A DNA stretch of 39,888 nucleotides from assembly GCA_024404445.1 (NCBI GenBank), contig JAKSPY010000005.1, forward strand, positions 1 to 39,888. The letters are read 5' to 3'. Positions 34,580-39,888 of this stretch are shown here, piece by piece. This stretch comes from Clostridia bacterium. Its GTDB lineage: Bacteria > Bacillota > Clostridia > Oscillospirales > CAG-272. Each line of letters begins with the position of its first letter. Within the stretch, counting starts at the first letter, position 1. The position numbers and the translations under genes are program-made. The notes beneath the pieces are model-generated. The model searched no databases. It saw nothing but the letters and a program-made list of their open reading frames with translations, and was not told the DNA's origin.

Positions 34580-34608
34580 ATTATATCACACCGTGATCAG
34601 AATATCTA
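34580..34608 (-). promoter_or_regulatory. Likely promoter of ppdK
   Basis: On the minus strand a perfect TATAAT (34585-34580) lies 17 bp after TAGATA (34608-34603), a weak -35. The leader of about 55 nt contains a small GTTATT/AATAAC hairpin. The rest of the 266-nt ppdK-pth gap holds only this, the pth promoter and A/T-rich sequence. Confidence 0.6.
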
Positions 34609-34729
34609 CACTTTTTGCAAAAAAAATCCATATTGACCTAAAAATGCGTAAACAAGTTAATTTTTTCGCGGGCGCAACGGCAAAACCGCATTATTTTTTG
34701 ATATTAAGCGGCGCACGGCTATTTTTCTA

Positions 34730-34758
34730 TTGCAAAACCGAGGAAAATTGTGTAAAAT
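34730..34758 (+). promoter_or_regulatory. Promoter of the pth-mfd transcript
   Basis: -35 TTGCAA (34730-34735) and -10 TAAAAT (34753-34758) have an exact 17-bp spacer. The ATG of pth follows about 22 nt after the expected start, behind AGTGGAGGGG. Confidence 0.7.
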
Positions 34759-34786
34759 ATAATGACAAATTCAGTGGAGGGGTACG

Positions 34787-35410
34787 ATGTCGATCTGGGA
34801 TATACTGAAAACGGACAATGCCGCACCTGCGGTAAAGCCCGAATATATAATCGCCGGCCTCGGAAATCCGGGTCCGAAATACGAAAGGACACGCCATAAC
34901 TGCGGCTTTGTCGCGATCGACCGCATGGCGGAAAAATACGGCGTCAGAATAGACCGCGCCAAATATCAGGCACTGATCGCAATGACGTCGGTCGGCGGTC
35001 ACGGAGTTATGCTCATGAAGCCGCAGACGCTCATGAACGCGTCGGGCGCGGCGATACAGGAGGCGGCGGATTTCTATAAGATACCGTCTGACAGGATCAT
35101 AGTCCTGTGTGACGATATTTCGTTGGCGCCGGGTATCATCAGAATACGAAAAAACGGCAGTGCCGGCGGTCATAAAGGGTTAAAAAGTATAATTGCGTGC
35201 CTGGGCACCGACGCTTTTCCCAGGGTGAAGATAGGCGTCGGCGAAAAGCCGAATCCGGAGTATGATCTTGCCGATTGGGTGTTGTGCAAAATTCCGGATG
35301 CCGACAGAAAGGCGATCGACGGCAGGCTGGACGACATCGTCGGTGCCGTTGAAATGATGATAGCGGGGAATACCGAACAGGCGACGCAGCTATACAACCG
35401 AAAGGGATAA
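34787..35410 (+). CDS. pth: Peptidyl-tRNA hydrolase
   Basis: The enzyme frees peptidyl-tRNAs that drop off ribosomes. The 207-residue product has GLGNPGPKYERTRHNCGF (about residues 25-42, with the catalytic histidine), MKPQTLMNASG (about residues 77-87) and GSAGGHKGLKSI. The first 18 residues before the usual start (YIIAGLGNPG) are an N-terminal extension; the ribosome binding site GGAGGGG points to the ATG at 34787, so I keep it. mfd starts 3 nt downstream. Confidence 0.96.
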   Translation: MSIWDILKTDNAAPAVKPEYIIAGLGNPGPKYERTRHNCGFVAIDRMAEKYGVRIDRAKYQALIAMTSVGGHGVMLMKPQTLMNASGAAIQEAADFYKIPSDRIIVLCDDISLAPGIIRIRKNGSAGGHKGLKSIIACLGTDAFPRVKIGVGEKPNPEYDLADWVLCKIPDADRKAIDGRLDDIVGAVEMMIAGNTEQATQLYNRKG

Positions 35411-35413
35411 CGG

Positions 35414-38400
35414 ATGAATGTTTTTGCCGACAGAATCCGGCAGGTGCGCGAGTACGGTCAGATACTGAAATGTATCGACGAGTCAAAAAAGCGAAAACGG
35501 CATCTGCCGATGATGATAACGGGATTATGCGAGGGGGCTCTTGACGCTTTCCTCGCCGCTTTGGCGTGCGACAAAAAGGGCGTTTTGCCTTTTCTGATAA
35601 TCGTCCATGATGAAAAAAACGCATTCCGTCTGGCATCGGTTTTGCGCGCTTTTGATTACAGCGTCGACGTTTTTCCCTCGCGTGAGCCTGTGCTGTACGA
35701 TATCGTTTCTTCACATGAGCTTGAGCACGAACGCATAGAGGTATTGCGCCATATCATCGACGCGACTGTCGATATCGTCATCACGACGCCGGACGCGGCG
35801 CTGAGCTATACGATTCCGCGCGAAAAGTTGACGGCGCAGACGAGGACATACTGCCTCGGCGATACGCTCGACCTTGAAACATTCCGGTCGGAGCTTGTCA
35901 GTGCCGGGTATGTGTTTGCCGATCTGGTCGACGGCGTGGGACAGTTTTCCGTGCGCGGCGGCATCGTTGATATTTATCCGCCGCAGACCGACGGACCCGT
36001 CAGATTTGAACTTTTCGGCGACGAAATAGATCAGATAGGCACATTCGATATTTTTTCGCAACGCAAGGTGCGTCAGCTGACAGATTTCACGATCTGCCCG
36101 ACAAGGGAATTCGTGCCGGATGCCGAGGCACGTGCGCTGATAACGTTGTCGCTTGAATCGCTGATAAAAAAGGCACAGTCGCCGGAGACGGCGGCGTCGC
36201 TGTCGCATGAGCTCGCCTCGCTGAAATCATCTGACGATCTGCCGTTCGCCGACAAATATATGTCGGTCATCCACCCGGAAAATCAGACGCTTTTAGACTA
36301 TTTTACCGACGAGTCCGTCGTGGCGATGACCGAAACGGGCGCCGTCGCGGAAAAATTGAAGACTCAGTCATGGCATATTTCACAGGAGATAGAGCAACTG
36401 CTGAAGGACGGTTTGATACAGCCGAAATACGCGTCGTACTACGCTGACGAGGGCAAGCTGTATGCATTTCTCGAACGCAACAGCGCACTGCTGATCAACA
36501 ATTTTCAGTCGCAATATCATGGTAAGCTGAACGAAATGTTCATTTTCCAAACGCGGAAAACACCGACTGTCATAGGAAATATGTCGGCACTCGCCGATGA
36601 CCTGCGATCGTATATTTCCGCAGGCAGTGCTGTCGTTATCCTGTGCTCAAATGCGACGGAGGTGCAGTCGCTGTCCGATCTGCTCAACGACGAAGGCATC
36701 ACATATTCCGCCGTCACGCACTATTCAAACGTCGCGGAGGCATTGCCGAAAATACCGGTCATCACCTGCTTTGACTGCGAGGGCTTTGAGATAATCGGCG
36801 GTGGCTTTGCCGTGCTGTCGTTCGGCGAATGCGACCGGAAAAGGAAGTCAGCGTATAAGCGTTCGGAAAAGAAGGATGGCAAGTCCTCAAAAGAAAAAAT
36901 ACTGTCGTACGCCGATCTGCAGGTCGGTGATTATGTGGTCCACGATATGCACGGTATAGGCAGATACATGGGCATCGAGAGCATACTCAGCTACAACGGC
37001 GTTCGCTCAGACCATATCAAGATCGTGTATTCGGGATCGGGAGTTTTGTACGTTCCGTGCGAAAAGATAGATCAGGTCGCTAAGTATATCGGCGTCGGCT
37101 CCGACGACGATAACGTGAAGCTGTCAAAGCTCGGCGGCGGTGAATGGGAACGCACGAAGTCGCGCGTCAGCCGTGAGGTCAAGAACATGGCCAAAGAGCT
37201 GATCTCCCTGTACGCCGAACGAATGCGCCGCCCCGGATTTGCTTTTTCGCCCGACGACGCAATGCAACGTGAATTTGAGTCTATGTTTGAGTACGACGAA
37301 ACGGACGGTCAGCTGGAGGCCACGCGCGATATCAAAAACGATATGGAGCGCCCGGTGCCGATGGACAGACTGCTGTGCGGTGATGTCGGATTCGGAAAGA
37401 CGGAGGTGGCACTGCGCGCGGCTTTCAAGGCGGTCGAGAACAGTAAACAGGTCGCCATCCTCGTACCGACGACCATCCTCGCAATGCAACACTATAATAC
37501 GATAGTTTCGAGAATGAGGGCATTTCCCGTGAACGTGGGCGTATTGTCGCGTTTCCGTTCGACAAAAGAACAGCAGGCGACAGTGCATGCCCTGGCACGT
37601 GGGGATATTGACATAATCGTGGGCACCCACAGACTGCTGTCGCAGGATGTTTCGTTCCGCGATCTCGGCCTTGTCATAATAGACGAGGAACAGCGATTCG
37701 GCGTGTCGCACAAGGAAAAGCTGAAGCAATTGGCGCACAATGTGGACGTGCTGACGCTGACCGCGACACCGATCCCGCGCACGCTGAATATGGCGATGAG
37801 CGATATACGCGATATGTCTGTGCTGGATGAGGCGCCGCAGGACAGATTGCCTGTACAGACGTACGTTTTTGAGCACGACGATATTATCGTTTTCGACGCG
37901 ATAAGGCGTGAGCTGGCACGTGGAGGTCAGGTATTCTATCTGTTCAACAATATCGAAACGATAGGCGCGCGCGCCGCAAAGATCAAAAAGGAATTTCCCG
38001 ACGCGGTCGTCGAGGTCGCGCACGGGCAAATGGATAAGGAACAGCTGTCCGATATATGGCAGTCGCTGGTTGCCGGTCAGATCGACGTTCTCGTCTGCAC
38101 GACGATAATCGAAACGGGCGTCGATGTGCCGAACGCGAACACGCTGATCATAGAAAATGCTGACAGGATGGGACTTTCACAGCTTCATCAGATACGCGGA
38201 CGCGTCGGACGTTCGTCGCGCCGTGCATATGCGTATTTCACATATCCGCGCGGAAAGGCGATATCCGAGATCGCGACCAAAAGATTGCAGGCGATACGCG
38301 ATTATACAGAATTCGGCGCCGGATTCAAAATAGCGTTGCGTGATCTGGAGATACGCGGCGCGGGTGACGTTCTTGGCGCGTCGCAAAGCGGGCATATGGC

Positions 38401-38926
38401 CAGCGTCGGTTACGATATGTATGTCAGAATACTGAACGCCGCGATCCTGGAGGAAAAGGGAATACCGGAGCCGAAGACCGTCGAATGTACCGTCAACGTC
38501 GGGCGCGATTCTTTCATACCGGAATCATACGTGCCCAACGCCGCGCAACGCATAGATATCTACAAAAAGATCGCGCGGATACGCAACGACGAGGATGCCG
38601 ACGATATCCGCGATGAGCTGACCGACAGATACGGATATCCGCCGCAGAGCGTGGAAACGCTCATACAGGCGTCGCTGGTCCGGAGGCTCGGATCGGATTG
38701 CGGCTTTACGCTGATAGAACGCAAAATGAACGATATCGTGATATATCCGCAAGCGTTGGATATCGTCGCGTGGAGTGAGATGGCCGCGGCACTGCCGGGT
38801 AGAATAGTCATCACTCCGTCGTCAAGGCCGTACGTCACCTGCCGCGGACGCAAAAATGAACAGATTTTCCCGCTAATTTTCGAAATATTCAAGATTTATA
38901 CACAAATAAAATCAAAAAAAGAGTAG
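35414..38926 (+). CDS. mfd: Transcription-repair coupling factor Mfd
   Basis: Mfd displaces stalled RNA polymerase and recruits UvrA. The 1170-residue product has the UvrB-like N-terminal region (about residues 30-350), a CarD-like RNA polymerase-interaction domain (LQVGDYVVHDMHGIGRYMGIES near residues 503-524), a RecG-like helicase with Walker A GDVGFGKT (656-663), DEEQRFG and LTATPIPRTL, and the C-terminal TRCF domain. Length and domain order are complete. Its stop codon lies in the -35 of the next promoter. Confidence 0.98.
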   Translation: MNVFADRIRQVREYGQILKCIDESKKRKRHLPMMITGLCEGALDAFLAALACDKKGVLPFLIIVHDEKNAFRLASVLRAFDYSVDVFPSREPVLYDIVSSHELEHERIEVLRHIIDATVDIVITTPDAALSYTIPREKLTAQTRTYCLGDTLDLETFRSELVSAGYVFADLVDGVGQFSVRGGIVDIYPPQTDGPVRFELFGDEIDQIGTFDIFSQRKVRQLTDFTICPTREFVPDAEARALITLSLESLIKKAQSPETAASLSHELASLKSSDDLPFADKYMSVIHPENQTLLDYFTDESVVAMTETGAVAEKLKTQSWHISQEIEQLLKDGLIQPKYASYYADEGKLYAFLERNSALLINNFQSQYHGKLNEMFIFQTRKTPTVIGNMSALADDLRSYISAGSAVVILCSNATEVQSLSDLLNDEGITYSAVTHYSNVAEALPKIPVITCFDCEGFEIIGGGFAVLSFGECDRKRKSAYKRSEKKDGKSSKEKILSYADLQVGDYVVHDMHGIGRYMGIESILSYNGVRSDHIKIVYSGSGVLYVPCEKIDQVAKYIGVGSDDDNVKLSKLGGGEWERTKSRVSREVKNMAKELISLYAERMRRPGFAFSPDDAMQREFESMFEYDETDGQLEATRDIKNDMERPVPMDRLLCGDVGFGKTEVALRAAFKAVENSKQVAILVPTTILAMQHYNTIVSRMRAFPVNVGVLSRFRSTKEQQATVHALARGDIDIIVGTHRLLSQDVSFRDLGLVIIDEEQRFGVSHKEKLKQLAHNVDVLTLTATPIPRTLNMAMSDIRDMSVLDEAPQDRLPVQTYVFEHDDIIVFDAIRRELARGGQVFYLFNNIETIGARAAKIKKEFPDAVVEVAHGQMDKEQLSDIWQSLVAGQIDVLVCTTIIETGVDVPNANTLIIENADRMGLSQLHQIRGRVGRSSRRAYAYFTYPRGKAISEIATKRLQAIRDYTEFGAGFKIALRDLEIRGAGDVLGASQSGHMASVGYDMYVRILNAAILEEKGIPEPKTVECTVNVGRDSFIPESYVPNAAQRIDIYKKIARIRNDEDADDIRDELTDRYGYPPQSVETLIQASLVRRLGSDCGFTLIERKMNDIVIYPQALDIVAWSEMAAALPGRIVITPSSRPYVTCRGRKNEQIFPLIFEIFKIYTQIKSKKE

Positions 38927-38952
38927 ACAACGGGAAAAAAGTAGTGTATAAT
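38924..38952 (+). promoter_or_regulatory. Promoter of the terminal lipoprotein gene
   Basis: -35 TAGACA (38924-38929, overlapping the mfd stop codon) and -10 TATAAT (38947-38952) are 17 bp apart. The leader of about 45 nt ends in AAGGAGA before the ATG at 39004. No terminator was seen after mfd, so read-through from mfd is also possible. Confidence 0.75.
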
Positions 38953-39003
38953 GTATCGCGTGTGCGTTGTACGTACTATGTTTCAACATTAAGGAGATTA
39001 GAA

Positions 39004-39888
39004 ATGAAATTCAACAGATTTTTCAAGTTCATCGCGGTTGCACTTATCGTGTGTATGCTCGCCGGAGTTCTTGCTTCCTGCGGCAATAAGACCGTCGTAA
39101 CGCTTACGGTGGACGGTAAGACCTACACACTGACAGAGGCTGAGTATACGCTGTACATGAAGGCGATCAAGCTCAATGTCATGTACTCTATGGGTGCGAC
39201 ATCAGTATATAACTCGATCCTGTGGGATTATTATACGACTGCCGACGGCACGACGTATGAGAAGTATTATCAGAACTATGTCAAGGATTACGCAGTCGCA
39301 TCGGTCATTTCAGAGTATCTGTGCGAGAAGTACGGCATTACGGTCAGCTCTGAGGACCTTGCCGCACGTAAGGCAAACATCAAGGCTGCCAATAAGAATT
39401 ACGGTGGCCCCGGCTCGTATAAGCAGTATTTCGGCTATACGGCAGCCGATTACTATAACACGTTTATCCCCGCATCAGAGAGAATCAACAAGCTGTTGGA
39501 GTACCTCTATACGGGTGATAACGCCGTCGATCCCGTCACGGATGATGAGATGGAGTCCTTCTATACGGATAACTACTACGGCTATCAGTTCATCATGCTC
39601 GACATGAACAATAAGATCGCGACAGACGATAACGGTTATATGATCGGTCTTGACGCTTCCCATAAGGAGTATCCCGTTCAGATCGTTACAGCCGAGGACG
39701 GCACCGTGTCTATCGAAATAGTTCACGACATCCCGACAGATGATGAGGACGAAAACGATGACGATGCGGACGCGTCTGCAGTCGATTACGCAGACAGTGA
39801 GGACGATATTCCCGATGCCAATGTGGGCGAGCTGCTCACAAGCGGCGATGTTCCCACCGACGTCGCGACCAACGATGCCAAGGACGAC
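39004..39888 (+). CDS. Lipoprotein, PrsA/SurA-type foldase candidate (partial)
   Basis: The reading frame is open from the ATG at 39004 to the window end (295 codons, no stop). It starts with a type II signal peptide: MKFNRFFKFIAV, a hydrophobic core and the lipobox LASC, so the protein should be a membrane-anchored surface lipoprotein. A helical N-terminal part (KVLTEAEYTLYMKAI-like TLTEAEYTLYMKAIK, then LCEKYGITVSSEDL) resembles the SurA/PrsA N-terminal domain, and such a gene often follows mfd in Clostridia. A very acidic, Asp-rich stretch lies at about 39738-39825. The isomerase domain, if any, is beyond the window. Confidence 0.72.
   Translation, partial: MKFNRFFKFIAVALIVCMLAGVLASCGNKTVVTLTVDGKTYTLTEAEYTLYMKAIKLNVMYSMGATSVYNSILWDYYTTADGTTYEKYYQNYVKDYAVASVISEYLCEKYGITVSSEDLAARKANIKAANKNYGGPGSYKQYFGYTAADYYNTFIPASERINKLLEYLYTGDNAVDPVTDDEMESFYTDNYYGYQFIMLDMNNKIATDDNGYMIGLDASHKEYPVQIVTAEDGTVSIEIVHDIPTDDEDENDDDADASAVDYADSEDDIPDANVGELLTSGDVPTDVATNDAKDD

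Noticed and set aside
34593..34808. 71-codon plus-strand frame in the ppdK-pth gap
   Set aside because: It overlaps the pth promoter and start in another frame, with no ribosome binding site or family-like motif.

Overview
The window looks like a chromosomal segment of a spore-forming, low-to-mid GC Bacillota (Firmicutes) of class Clostridia, probably an Oscillospiraceae/Ruminococcaceae-type gut bacterium. This rests on the gene order of the S10-spc-alpha ribosomal operon (including the map-KOW protein-infA-rpmJ block), the zinc-type S14, the Gram-positive rimP-nusA-ylxR-ylxQ-infB operon, pyruvate phosphate dikinase, strong AGGAGG ribosome binding sites, and a 27-residue SpoVM-like sporulation peptide. 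Genus is inference.

Layout. 1-402 (minus): a TSCPD-domain protein gene followed by tRNA-Arg(CCG) and a terminator. 403-915: a non-coding stretch with divergent promoters and a roughly 260-nt structured leader of the S10 operon. 916-16764 (plus): an unbroken ribosomal protein superoperon of 32 genes from rpsJ to rplQ, including secY, adk, map, infA and rpoA, closed by a strong terminator. 16856-16939 (minus): a tiny spoVM-like gene with its own terminator. 17064-21828 (plus): rimP-nusA-rnpM(ylxR)-ylxQ-infB with a short leader carrying a terminator-like hairpin. rbfA does not follow infB. Instead, 21839-28092 holds a GHL6/GH151-like glycosidase, a Na+/phosphate symporter with a PhoU domain, a GH130 enzyme and a phosphohexomutase. 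28098-28344: a small imperfect inverted-repeat element, probably an insertion sequence relic. 28335-28796 (minus): a C_GCAxxG_C_C protein. 28906-31813 (plus): a CCA-adding/HD enzyme and a second glycosidase-like barrel. 31884-34520 (minus): ppdK. 34787-39888 (plus): pth, mfd and the start of a lipoprotein with a PrsA/SurA-like context.

How the genes work together. Most of the window is translation and transcription machinery. The non-housekeeping part is 21839-28092. There a phosphorylase-family enzyme (GH130), a hexose-phosphate mutase and a phosphate importer sit in one transcription direction, and the first gene is translationally close-coupled to infB. I read this as a candidate phosphorolytic glycan-salvage module; its substrate is not known from sequence. 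Several promoters in the window share the -35 element TTGCAA with an exact 17-bp spacer. Three intergenic regions (S10 leader, rpsZ-rpsH gap, rimP leader) look like cis-regulatory RNA. I saw no CRISPR array, prophage or intact transposase.
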